DNA of 6,059 nucleotides from Pseudomonadota bacterium (GTDB taxonomy: Bacteria > Pseudomonadota > Gammaproteobacteria > Burkholderiales > SG8-39), in contig QGUL01000123.1 in NCBI GenBank assembly GCA_003242425.1, positions 1 to 6,059 of the forward strand, given 5' to 3'. Positions 1 to 5,813 of this stretch are shown one piece after another. The position numbers and the translations under genes were made by a program. Below the pieces are notes generated by a model. The model made no database searches. It was given only the letters and a program-made list of their open reading frames with translations, and was not told the DNA's origin. Position 1 is the stretch's first letter, and the number at the start of each line of letters is the position of its first letter.

Positions 1-536
1 CCTTTTTCTATTCCTCCCTGGCCTACGACGCCGGCGCGTTGGTCGCCCCCTTGAGCACCCGCCTCGATTCGCCGCGCGGACTGCCCGCCGACGAGCTCTA
101 TCGCGAGCAGCTGGCCGCGTGGCGGCGGCGCGGCTGGCGCATCTGCGAATTCACCCGCCTCGCGGTCGACGTGCGCACGGCCAGCAAACCGGTGCTGGCG
201 GGGCTCTTTCACACCGCCTATCTCTATGCCTCGGTGGTGCGGGGATACGACCATGCGGTGATCGAGGTGAATCCGCGCCACGTCGGCTTCTACGAACGGG
301 CGCTGGGTTTCGAACAGATCGGGCCGGAGCGCATCAACAGGCGCGTGAACGCGCCCGCCGTGCTGTTGTGCGTAGCGTTCGAAACCATCGCGGAGGGCAT
401 CGCGCGTTACGGCGGCAAGGCGGAACTGGCCGGCAGCGTGCGTTCGCTGTATCCCTTCGGCTTTTCGCCCGAGGAGGAGCGCGGCATCCTGCGCCGGCTG
501 CGCGAACTGGATGCTGCGCGCAACCGCGACGGCTGA
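1..536 (+). CDS. N-acyl amino acid synthase, FeeM-like GNAT acyltransferase (5' truncated)
   Basis: The reading frame is open from base 3 and ends at TGA 534-536, giving 177 visible residues. There is no credible start, so the N-terminus lies outside the window; a TTG at 39 is internal. It is clearly homologous to the complete acyltransferase at 3608-4327. Shared blocks are CEFTRLAV (CELTCLAV in the other), IEVNPRH at bases 261-281 followed by FY-x-R-x-LGF, and (N/Q)APAVLL. These blocks are typical of FeeM-type N-acyl amino acid synthases, which transfer a fatty acyl group, usually from acyl-ACP, to the amine of an amino acid in the cytoplasm. About 60-110 N-terminal residues are probably missing. 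It carries a longer charged C-terminal tail (roughly the last 38 residues, starting KAELAG) than the second copy. The acyl donor and amino acid cannot be read from the sequence. Another GNAT specificity is possible. Confidence 0.82.
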   Translation, partial: FFYSSLAYDAGALVAPLSTRLDSPRGLPADELYREQLAAWRRRGWRICEFTRLAVDVRTASKPVLAGLFHTAYLYASVVRGYDHAVIEVNPRHVGFYERALGFEQIGPERINRRVNAPAVLLCVAFETIAEGIARYGGKAELAGSVRSLYPFGFSPEEERGILRRLRELDAARNRDG

Positions 537-539
537 AGC

Positions 540-1289
540 TCATTGCAGGCGTTTGAGGTAATCCTTGGTGAAGACCTTGTCCGGCAGGTCGCGCGGCTTC
601 ATGTTGCGGTATTCGAGCGTACTGCGCTCGCCTTTGCGCAACGCGTCTTCCATGAGCAGTTGGGTCGGGCGCATCCGGCCCGCCATTTGCTGGTAGCCGC
701 GATAGTGCGCCGTCTTCAGCAGCCGGCCCGACAAAGAATAGAACTCCGCCTTGTGCGGCCAGTAGTTGGATGCGCGTACCCAGTACATCACCTTGCCGTA
801 GGTCACACCGCGGTCGACGGCCGTGAGCTCGAGCACGTAATGCGGCTCGCCGTCGATGTCCTCGGTGCGCAGCAATTTGGGCGTGTAGTCGCCGGCGAAG
901 TTGGCGCGCGCCAGGTCACCGTTGGCGACCTGGCCGGTGAGCCGTTGAGCGAGACCGATGCGTACAGGTTGCGAGACGTTGGGCAGGAAGATCCACAGAT
1001 CGCGGCCTTTCATCAGCAGGATCTGGCCGCGTTCCGAAGCCGGTTCCACCACCATGACCAGCGTGTTCTCGTTGCCCTTGGACAGCACTTTGTACTTGCG
1101 TGACTCGGTCCTGCCGTCGGCGAGCTGCGATTCGATGTCGACCTCCACCTCGAAGCCGTGGTCCGGGAAGCGCACCTCATCGGCTTTCCTGACGATGGCG
1201 GCGGCATCGGGCGGTTCCTGGGCGGCATGGGCGCCGGCGGCGAAAGCGAGGGCCGCCAGGCCGGCGGCGAGCAGTTCAGCGATTCGCAT
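540..1289 (-). CDS. LolA-like outer membrane lipoprotein-sorting protein, secreted
   Basis: This is a 249-residue protein from ATG at 1289; an in-frame TTG at 1298 would add three residues and is less likely. The first 22 residues are a Sec signal peptide: a hydrophobic Ala/Leu core ending AHA before AQEP. The mature part matches the LolA-like family often labelled 'outer membrane lipoprotein-sorting protein'. Hallmarks are LLMKGRDLWIFLPNVSQPVR at about 91-110, followed by QRLTGQ, NGDLARANFAGDY at about 123-135, and YWVRASNYWPHKAEFYS at about 169-185. Proteins with this fold hold acyl chains in a hydrophobic cavity and act in the periplasm. Its neighbours are an ABC ATPase starting 35 bp away on the other strand and an outer-membrane barrel beyond it. 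This suggests a shuttle between an inner-membrane ABC exporter and the outer membrane. Whether the cargo is a lipoprotein or a free lipid is not known. It is unlikely to be the housekeeping LolA, because of its divergent sequence and context. Confidence 0.88.
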   Translation of the reverse strand: MRIAELLAAGLAALAFAAGAHAAQEPPDAAAIVRKADEVRFPDHGFEVEVDIESQLADGRTESRKYKVLSKGNENTLVMVVEPASERGQILLMKGRDLWIFLPNVSQPVRIGLAQRLTGQVANGDLARANFAGDYTPKLLRTEDIDGEPHYVLELTAVDRGVTYGKVMYWVRASNYWPHKAEFYSLSGRLLKTAHYRGYQQMAGRMRPTQLLMEDALRKGERSTLEYRNMKPRDLPDKVFTKDYLKRLQ

Positions 1290-1324
1290 CGTGTTCAATC
1301 CGTTCGAGCTTTGAGAAGCAAGTC

Positions 1325-2071
1325 ATGTCACTGGTGCGGGTGGAAAACGTTTCCAAGGATTATCTGCTCGGCGAGCAGCGGGTGCAGGCGCTGCGCAATG
1401 TCAGCCTCAGCATCGAGGCCGGGGTGTTCCTCGCAATCGCCGGGCCCTCGGGCAGCGGCAAGTCCACGCTTTTGAATCTCATCGGCTGCATTGACACGCC
1501 GACCAGCGGAAAAATCCTTATCGACGGCCAGGATGTGAGCGGCCGCACGCCGGACGAGCTGGCCGAGCTGCGCGCCCGCACCATCGGCTTCGTGTTCCAG
1601 ACCTTCAATCTGCTGCCGGTGCTCACCGCGCGCGAGAACGTGGAGTACCCGCTCCTGCAACTTAAGGAATTGTCGCGCGAAGAGCGGCGCAAGCGGGTCG
1701 AACATTTCCTCGACGTGGTGCAGCTTTCCAAGTTCGCCGATCACCGGCCCAATCAGCTTTCGGGCGGACAGCGCCAGCGCGTGGCCATCGCCCGCGCGCT
1801 GGCGACCCATCCCAAACTCGTGCTGGCGGACGAGCCCACCGCCAACCTGGACCACAGGACCGGCGAGGGCATCCTGGCGCTGATGAAGGACATCAACCAG
1901 CGCTTCGGCACCACGTTCATCTTTTCCACACACGACAAGAAGGTGATGGCGAAGGCCGACCGGCTGGTGCGGATGGAAGACGGGCAGATCCGCGCGCTGG
2001 GCGTACGGCGCAGCCGCTGGCTGCTGGTCGACGAAATGCGCCGGCGCGAACGGCAGCAACGCAATGCTTGA
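1325..2071 (+). CDS. ABC transporter ATP-binding protein, LolD/MacB type
   Basis: This 248-residue cytoplasmic ATPase powers a MacB/LolCDE-type (type VII) ABC transporter. All motifs are intact: Walker A GPSGSGKST (40-48), Q-loop Q92 in FVFQTFNLLP, signature LSGGQRQRVAIARAL (145-159), Walker B LVLADEPT (165-172) with catalytic E170, and H-loop H203 in FSTHD. The NLLP segment after the Q-loop is typical of the LolD/MacB/FtsE branch. It has a slightly long basic C-terminal tail (RRSRW...RRRERQQRNA). The ATG at 1325 is preceded by a weak GAG ribosome-binding match at 1313-1315. No permease is encoded on this strand; the likely partners are the two FtsX-like permeases on the minus strand at 4579-5802 and from 5813 onward. 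The next gene starts 15 bp downstream, so the two form an operon. Confidence 0.93.
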   Translation: MSLVRVENVSKDYLLGEQRVQALRNVSLSIEAGVFLAIAGPSGSGKSTLLNLIGCIDTPTSGKILIDGQDVSGRTPDELAELRARTIGFVFQTFNLLPVLTARENVEYPLLQLKELSREERRKRVEHFLDVVQLSKFADHRPNQLSGGQRQRVAIARALATHPKLVLADEPTANLDHRTGEGILALMKDINQRFGTTFIFSTHDKKVMAKADRLVRMEDGQIRALGVRRSRWLLVDEMRRRERQQRNA

Positions 2072-2074
2072 ACT

Positions 2075-2079
2075 GGGAG
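2075..2079 (+). promoter_or_regulatory. Ribosome-binding site of the outer-membrane barrel gene
   Basis: GGGAG lies 7 bases upstream of the ATG at 2087. It sits in the 15-bp gap after the ATPase stop codon. It supports ATG 2087 over the two methionines that follow closely (residues 4 and 5). Confidence 0.7.
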
Positions 2080-2086
2080 TGCGGGC

Positions 2087-3553
2087 ATGAACTGGATGAT
2101 GAGGACGATAGTACCGGCGCTGCTGTGGACCGCGTTCTGCGCCGCGCATGTCGACGCGTTCGCACAGGCTTCGCGCGACGAGCTCTTCGGCGTCAGTCCG
2201 GCGAAGCCTGAGACGCCGCCGCCCGAGCCGCGCTCCCGCGACGAGCTGTTCGGTACGCCGCCCGCTCCGCCGGCGGAATCTCAGCCTTCGCGCGGCGAAT
2301 TGTTCGGGCTCGAGGAGAAGGAAGAACCGGCGCGGGCCTTCCGTTGGGGCGGCTTCTACAACGGTCAGCTCGCCTACACGCACAGCCATCCCGGTCACTG
2401 GTCGCGCGCCGTCTCGCGGCTGCAACTGGAAGGCCGCGGCGAACTCGTCCCCGGCGTGCGCTACGTCGTATCCGCGCGCGCCGACATCGATCCGGTGTAT
2501 TTCGACAGCAACTTCTATCCCGGCCGGGTGCAGGACGACCAGGACTTCGAATTCATGCTGCGCGAGAACTATCTCGACTTCAGCGCCGGAGACTGGGAGT
2601 TCCGGCTCGGGCGCCAGCACATCATCTGGGGCGAAGTGGTGGGACTGTTCTTCGCCGACGTGGTCTCCGCGCGCGACCAGCGCGACTTCATCCTGCCGAG
2701 CTTCGACGTCATCCGCATTCCGCAGTGGGCCGCGCGCGCCGAATACTTCGGCAACGACTGGCACGCGGAGCTGGTGTGGATTCCCTATCAAAGCTACGAC
2801 GAGATCGGCAGGCCGGGCGCGGAGTTCTATCCCGCGGGGCTTATCGCCGACGACATCCCCGATGCCGTCTTCGCTTCGGACGACCGCCCGGCGCGCAACG
2901 TCTCCAATTCCGCATGGGGCGTGCGCGTGAACACGCTCGTCGACGGCTGGGACCTCGCCGCCTTCTATTACCGCAGCCACAGCGCCACGCCGACTTTCCA
3001 TCGCGACATCGTGCCGGTGAACGGCACGCCGATTGCCGTGTTCACGCCGCGGCACGCGCGGATCTGGCAGGCGGGCGCGACCCTGAGCAAGGATCTCGGC
3101 GCCTTCGTGCTGCGCGGGGAAGCGGTCTATACCGACGGCCAGCGCTACAGCGTCGATACGCTCGACGACGCCGACGGCGTGGTGAAGCGCAACAGTTTCG
3201 ACTACATCCTCGGCTTCGACATCGCCGTGCCGGCCGACATGCGGCTCAATATCCAGGTCTTTCATCGTCACATCTTCGGCGACGCCGACCACATCGTGCC
3301 CAAGTCCGACGGTTTCGGCGCGAGCGTGTGGATCAGTCACAAGATCACGCCTGTGCTGGAGCCGCAACTGCTCTGGATTCAAAGCCTCTCGCACGGCGGC
3401 GACCGCATGCTGCGGCCGCGGCTCAACTGGTACGTGACGCAGAACGCCACGCTGGCCTTCGGGGTCGACATCTTCGCCGGGCCCGACGACGGGTTCTTCG
3501 GCCGCTATAACAACCGCGACCGCGTGTACGCCGAGCTGCGTTACGACTTCTAA
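2087..3553 (+). CDS. Outer-membrane beta-barrel protein, DUF1302-like, with SR(D/G)ELFG repeats
   Basis: This is a 488-residue protein with a Sec signal peptide (hydrophobic core at about 6-20, probable cleavage near AFA-QA, 26/27). Residues 27-83 form a Pro/Glu-rich, probably disordered region with three copies of one motif: SRDELFG (29-35), SRDELFG (50-56) and SRGELFG (68-74). The remainder, from about 86, alternates polar and aromatic residues as in a beta-barrel and ends YAELRYDF, a typical C-terminal strand with terminal Phe for Bam-dependent insertion. LGRQHIIWGE (174-183) and the block FADVVSARDQRDF (189-201) resemble the conserved core of DUF1302 outer-membrane proteins. In other loci DUF1302 genes often accompany LolA-fold proteins and lipid or RND-type transporters. 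Here the barrel is co-transcribed with an ABC ATPase and lies near a LolA-like gene. I infer an outer-membrane conduit or receiver for the transported lipid. Cargo and pore activity are unknown. A generic porin-like protein is the main alternative. Confidence 0.82.
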   Translation: MNWMMRTIVPALLWTAFCAAHVDAFAQASRDELFGVSPAKPETPPPEPRSRDELFGTPPAPPAESQPSRGELFGLEEKEEPARAFRWGGFYNGQLAYTHSHPGHWSRAVSRLQLEGRGELVPGVRYVVSARADIDPVYFDSNFYPGRVQDDQDFEFMLRENYLDFSAGDWEFRLGRQHIIWGEVVGLFFADVVSARDQRDFILPSFDVIRIPQWAARAEYFGNDWHAELVWIPYQSYDEIGRPGAEFYPAGLIADDIPDAVFASDDRPARNVSNSAWGVRVNTLVDGWDLAAFYYRSHSATPTFHRDIVPVNGTPIAVFTPRHARIWQAGATLSKDLGAFVLRGEAVYTDGQRYSVDTLDDADGVVKRNSFDYILGFDIAVPADMRLNIQVFHRHIFGDADHIVPKSDGFGASVWISHKITPVLEPQLLWIQSLSHGGDRMLRPRLNWYVTQNATLAFGVDIFAGPDDGFFGRYNNRDRVYAELRYDF

Positions 3554-3556
3554 ACT

Positions 3557-3585
3557 AAAAAAACGGGCGATCCGCAAACCGCCCG
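3557..3585 (-). terminator. Rho-independent terminator of the complete FeeM-like acyltransferase
   Basis: Read on the minus strand, CGGGCG pairs with CGCCCG (6 bp, + coordinates 3580-3585 and 3564-3569) around a 10-nt loop. Seven T's (3557-3563) follow immediately. It begins 23 bp after the stop codon at 3608. On the plus strand the hairpin has no T tract after it, so it is not a good terminator for the barrel gene. Confidence 0.8.
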
Positions 3586-3607
3586 AGGCGGAGGGCCAGG
3601 GAGGAAC

Positions 3608-4327
3608 TCAAGTTGCCGCGAGGGCGCGCGTGCCGTACTCGGTCGGCGGCGGGAAACCGCCCAGCCGCTTTCCGAGCGCGACCATGTCCTGATGAAGCAG
3701 CACGGCGGGCGCCTGCACGCGCGGACAAAGCCGTTGTTCGGCGGCCACGGCGAAACCGAGCACACGCCTGTAGAAACGTTCGTGGCGCGGGTTCACTTCG
3801 ATGAACACGTCGGTCACGCCCATTTTGTCCGCGACATAAAAAGCCATCCGGAACAGCACCGCCAGCACGGCGTGGGAGTCGGTGCCTTGCGCCACGGCCA
3901 GGCAGGTCAGTTCGCAGACCACGCCGCCGCCTGCGCGCACTGCGTTGACTTCCGTGCGGTAGGCCTCGTCCACGTTCAAACCCTCGCTGGAATCGAAGCG
4001 CAGAGTCATGGTGCCCACCGTGCGGCTGTCCCGGGCCGCCAGGATGGTGACGGCATGCGTTTCCTGGCATGGCCGGCCGGCGTCGCACATGCTGCGGTAG
4101 CCGCGCGCGGTGTAGCGCTGGGCGACCAGCAGGCGCGCGGCCTCGAAGTCGGCAGGACGGTCGGCGATGGTGGCGCGCACATTCAGATGCACATCTTCCA
4201 GCACGCAACGCTTGAACGACGCGGGGGTGAGGATGAACGGTTTGCCGCTGCGCCATCGTTCGCCGAGCTCGCTCATGCGGTGATCGTTTTCGAGGCGATG
4301 CGCGACGGCAAATCGAGCGATATGCAT
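3608..4327 (-). CDS. N-acyl amino acid synthase, FeeM-like GNAT acyltransferase (complete)
   Basis: This 239-residue cytoplasmic protein has no signal peptide. ATG 4327 is the first start after an in-frame TAA about 18 bases upstream, with a modest AGGG before it; an internal ATG at residue 18 is the alternative. The N-terminal part has RPADFEAARLLVAQRY (57-72), resembling the first helix of the FeeM acyltransferase fold. Then come VGTMTLRFDS (104-113), VCELTCLAV (137-145), IEVNPRHERFYRRVLGF (176-192) and VQAPAVLLHQD (204-214). The last three blocks also occur in the truncated gene at 1-536, so the two are paralogues. FeeM enzymes make N-acyl amino acids from acyl-ACP and an amino acid. Their relatives are also found beside exosortase/PEP-CTERM systems, but no such gene is visible here. 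The gene probably has its own transcript: a T-tailed hairpin lies upstream and a strong terminator downstream. Substrates are unknown. Confidence 0.87.
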   Translation of the reverse strand: MHIARFAVAHRLENDHRMSELGERWRSGKPFILTPASFKRCVLEDVHLNVRATIADRPADFEAARLLVAQRYTARGYRSMCDAGRPCQETHAVTILAARDSRTVGTMTLRFDSSEGLNVDEAYRTEVNAVRAGGGVVCELTCLAVAQGTDSHAVLAVLFRMAFYVADKMGVTDVFIEVNPRHERFYRRVLGFAVAAEQRLCPRVQAPAVLLHQDMVALGKRLGGFPPPTEYGTRALAAT

Positions 4328-4356
4328 ATGGGATGGCCCTGCTTATGAGTCGTTGT

Positions 4357-4386
4357 AAAAAAACCTGCTCGCGCTCATTGAGCAAG
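4357..4386 (-). terminator. T-tailed hairpin (intrinsic terminator or attenuator) before the acyltransferase
   Basis: On the minus strand CTTGCTC pairs with GAGCAGG (7 bp with one G-T pair; + coordinates 4380-4386 and 4364-4370). The loop is 9 nt, and seven T's (4357-4363) follow directly. It lies about 190 bp after the permease stop and only 29 bp before ATG 4327. It may end permease read-through, or act as an attenuator if the acyltransferase promoter lies upstream of it. Confidence 0.65.
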
Positions 4387-4443
4387 CCCCGCGCCACGAT
4401 GGAAAAGTCTTAATAATCAGTTCGTTCTCTCAAAGAGTGGAGA

Positions 4444-4480
4444 GCCGTTGCGAGAGCGGACGTTGGGTTGCAACGACGGC
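4444..4480 (-). repeat. Nested inverted repeats with two alternative pairings
   Basis: On the minus strand the segment can fold in two ways. One is a local hairpin CGTTG-CAACC-CAACG (+ 4461-4475). The other is a longer pairing of GCC and GTTGC near 4480-4470 with GCAAC and GGC at 4451-4444. The two use the same bases and cannot form together. Such switching is seen in regulatory leaders, but short GC-rich repeats also arise by chance. Confidence 0.4.
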
Positions 4481-4526
4481 CGCGCGGTACATTCGGCTAA
4501 GCCACGCATTTCAAAGAAAAACGCGA

Positions 4527-4542
4527 GTCGCCATATGGCGAC
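4527..4542. promoter_or_regulatory. Perfect 16-bp palindrome GTCGCCATATGGCGAC
   Basis: The two 8-base halves are exact reverse complements. On the minus strand the palindrome is followed after 5 bases by TTTTTCTTT (+ 4513-4521). It could be a weak terminator stem (6 bp around ATAT) for the permease transcript, or a dimeric-regulator operator. I cannot tell which. Confidence 0.4.
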
Positions 4543-4546
4543 ATAG

Positions 4547-4566
4547 ACAAAGGCCGGACGACCGGC
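4547..4566 (-). terminator. Possible weak terminator after the permease operon
   Basis: On the minus strand GCCGG-TCGT-CCGGC (5-bp stem, 4-nt loop) begins 12 bases after the permease stop and is followed by CTTTGTC. The stem is GC-only but the T tract is poor, so termination would be partial at best. Confidence 0.3.
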
Positions 4567-4578
4567 GCCGCGAATGTC

Positions 4579-5802
4579 TCAGACGTTCTGGCGCAGCGCA
4601 TCCACGATCGGCGTGCGCGCCACCCGCCATGCCGGCAGCAGGCTGGCGAACAACGCCGCAAGCATCCCGACCAGGCCCGCGCCCGCGATCACGTCGGGTA
4701 CCAGGCGGATGTAAGCGGTGTAACCCGCGTTGGAATTGGGCGGCGGCGGCATGGGAATGCCCACGGTCGAGATCGTCAGGGCGAGCAGGATGCCGAGCAC
4801 GATGCCGATCGCCGCGCCGATCGCGCCGAGCAGCAGGCTCTCAGTGACCACCAGGGCGAAGACGTCGCGGCCGCGGTTGCCCAGCGCGCGCATGGTGCCG
4901 AACTCGCCCTGCCGCTCGAACACCGCCATGTTGACGGTATTGGTCACGGTGAGCAGCACCATGACGAGGATGATGAGCTGCAACACGCCGAACTGCCGCT
5001 CGTAGAGCGCGACCGTCTTTTCGTAGAAATCGTTCAACTCCTGCCAGTCGCGCACCGCGAGGCCCTGCGCTTGCACGGCAGAGGCGATGCGGCGCTTGGC
5101 GAGCGCCGTGTCTTCCGTGTGTTCCAGCGCCACCACGATCACGCTCACGCCCGGCGTGGCGAGCAGATCCTGCGCGGCGGCGAGCGGCAGGCGCACCGCG
5201 CGCGCGTCGTAATCGCGCGAGAACGTGCGGAACACGCCCTGCACCGCGAAATCGAGCGTGTTCATGGCGCCTTCGGGCGTACTGACCACCAGCGTGACCG
5301 CATCGCCGGGCGCCAGATCGAGCGTCTGCGCCACCCCTTCGCCGATGACGATGGCGTTGTCGTCCTCCACGCCGAGCGGCGTGCCGGCGATGTATTGCAA
5401 GGAGGAGCCGAGCCGCGCTTCGAGCTGGGGCTCGACGCCTTCGGCGATCACCGCCCAATCCGTGCGGCCGTTGTTGAGCAGGCCGTGGAAATTGAGCCGG
5501 CCCATGGCGAAGGCCACGCCCGGCTGGGCGGCGACCAGGCGTTTCAGCGCCTCCTCGTCCTCGATGAGGAAGGCTTCCGGACGGCGCGAACCTTCACCGA
5601 AGAATTCCGGCCTGGCCACTTGCAGATGGCCGCTTTGGGAATGGATGAAGCTTTCGCCGAGCTGGACGAAGATGTCCCGCACGAAGCCGCCGGTGAGGAT
5701 GATCCCGCACACGCCGATGACGATAGCGGCGAGCGTCATCGCCGTGCGCAGCTTGTGCCGGAGGATGTTGCGCGAAGCCAGTCGGAGGATCGGGATGCGC
5801 AT
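4579..5802 (-). CDS. ABC transporter permease, MacB/LolC/E (FtsX-like) family
   Basis: This is a 407-residue inner-membrane permease. ATG 5802 is chosen because MRIPILRLASRNILRHKLRT is the normal N-terminal start of this family; the frame stays open upstream, but only as hydrophilic, Arg-rich sequence overlapping the previous gene. The architecture is canonical: TM1 (about 21-40), a large periplasmic MacB-like core domain (about 45-265), then the FtsX domain with TM2 (about 270-294), TM3 (about 314-345) and TM4 (about 369-391), ending in the typical PAWRVARTPIVDALRQNV. A loop GIPMPPPPN (348-356) between TM3 and TM4 should face the periplasm. Permeases of this type do not carry substrate through a channel; they extract lipids or lipoproteins or power periplasmic partners. 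A second permease ends 10 bp upstream, so a heterodimer like LolC/LolE is likely, driven by the ATPase at 1325-2071. No lipoprotein-type Lol hook can be recognised by eye. Confidence 0.92.
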   Translation of the reverse strand: MRIPILRLASRNILRHKLRTAMTLAAIVIGVCGIILTGGFVRDIFVQLGESFIHSQSGHLQVARPEFFGEGSRRPEAFLIEDEEALKRLVAAQPGVAFAMGRLNFHGLLNNGRTDWAVIAEGVEPQLEARLGSSLQYIAGTPLGVEDDNAIVIGEGVAQTLDLAPGDAVTLVVSTPEGAMNTLDFAVQGVFRTFSRDYDARAVRLPLAAAQDLLATPGVSVIVVALEHTEDTALAKRRIASAVQAQGLAVRDWQELNDFYEKTVALYERQFGVLQLIILVMVLLTVTNTVNMAVFERQGEFGTMRALGNRGRDVFALVVTESLLLGAIGAAIGIVLGILLALTISTVGIPMPPPPNSNAGYTAYIRLVPDVIAGAGLVGMLAALFASLLPAWRVARTPIVDALRQNV

Positions 5803-5808
5803 CGGCTG

Positions 5809-5813
5809 CCCTC
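5809..5813 (-). promoter_or_regulatory. Ribosome-binding site of the complete permease
   Basis: On the minus strand GAGGG lies 6 bases before ATG 5802 and overlaps the TAG stop (5815-5813) of the upstream permease. This supports ATG 5802 as the true start and suggests translational coupling of the two permeases. Confidence 0.65.

Larger units (their letters stand above)
4328..4578. other. Non-coding region rich in inverted repeats between permease gene and acyltransferase
   Basis: I see no convincing gene in these 251 bases. Reading along the minus strand it holds a GC hairpin just after the permease stop, a 16-bp palindrome (4527-4542), and nested inverted repeats at 4444-4480. Next is an A+T-rich patch at about 4403-4420 that could hold the acyltransferase promoter, although I cannot match a canonical -35/-10 pair. 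Last is a 7-bp hairpin with seven T's (4357-4386) ending 29 bp before the acyltransferase start. The region can be read as a long 3' end of the permease transcript plus promoter, or as a structured 5' leader or small RNA. Confidence 0.6.

Noticed and set aside
1341..1355. Near-palindrome TGGAAAACGTTTCCA resembling a LacI-family operator
   Set aside because: It lies in the ATPase coding sequence and simply encodes the conserved E-N-V-S segment of ABC ATPases; the symmetry is imperfect.
1328..3577. A 749-codon open frame on the minus strand across the ATPase and barrel genes
   Set aside because: It is antisense to two genes with intact family motifs, its translation is low-complexity Arg/Val/Ala-rich sequence with no recognisable domain, and long antisense frames are common in GC-rich DNA.
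4320..4329. Palindrome ATATGCATAT over the acyltransferase start codon
   Set aside because: At ten bases around an ATG-CAT codon pair it is easily a chance match.
3555..4397. A 280-codon minus-strand frame from GTG 4397 overlapping the complete acyltransferase
   Set aside because: It is a different frame from the FeeM-like protein, Arg-rich, and has no family motif. The first 25 or so codons could be a leader peptide, but there is no clear ribosome-binding site.
4495..4542. A 15-codon minus-strand frame starting inside the 16-bp palindrome
   Set aside because: It is too short, has no ribosome-binding site, and lies in what looks like terminator or regulatory structure.
4437..4847. Plus-strand open frame running into the permease gene
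   Set aside because: Most of it is antisense to the permease C-terminus, the composition is Arg/Pro-rich, and there is no motif or credible start.
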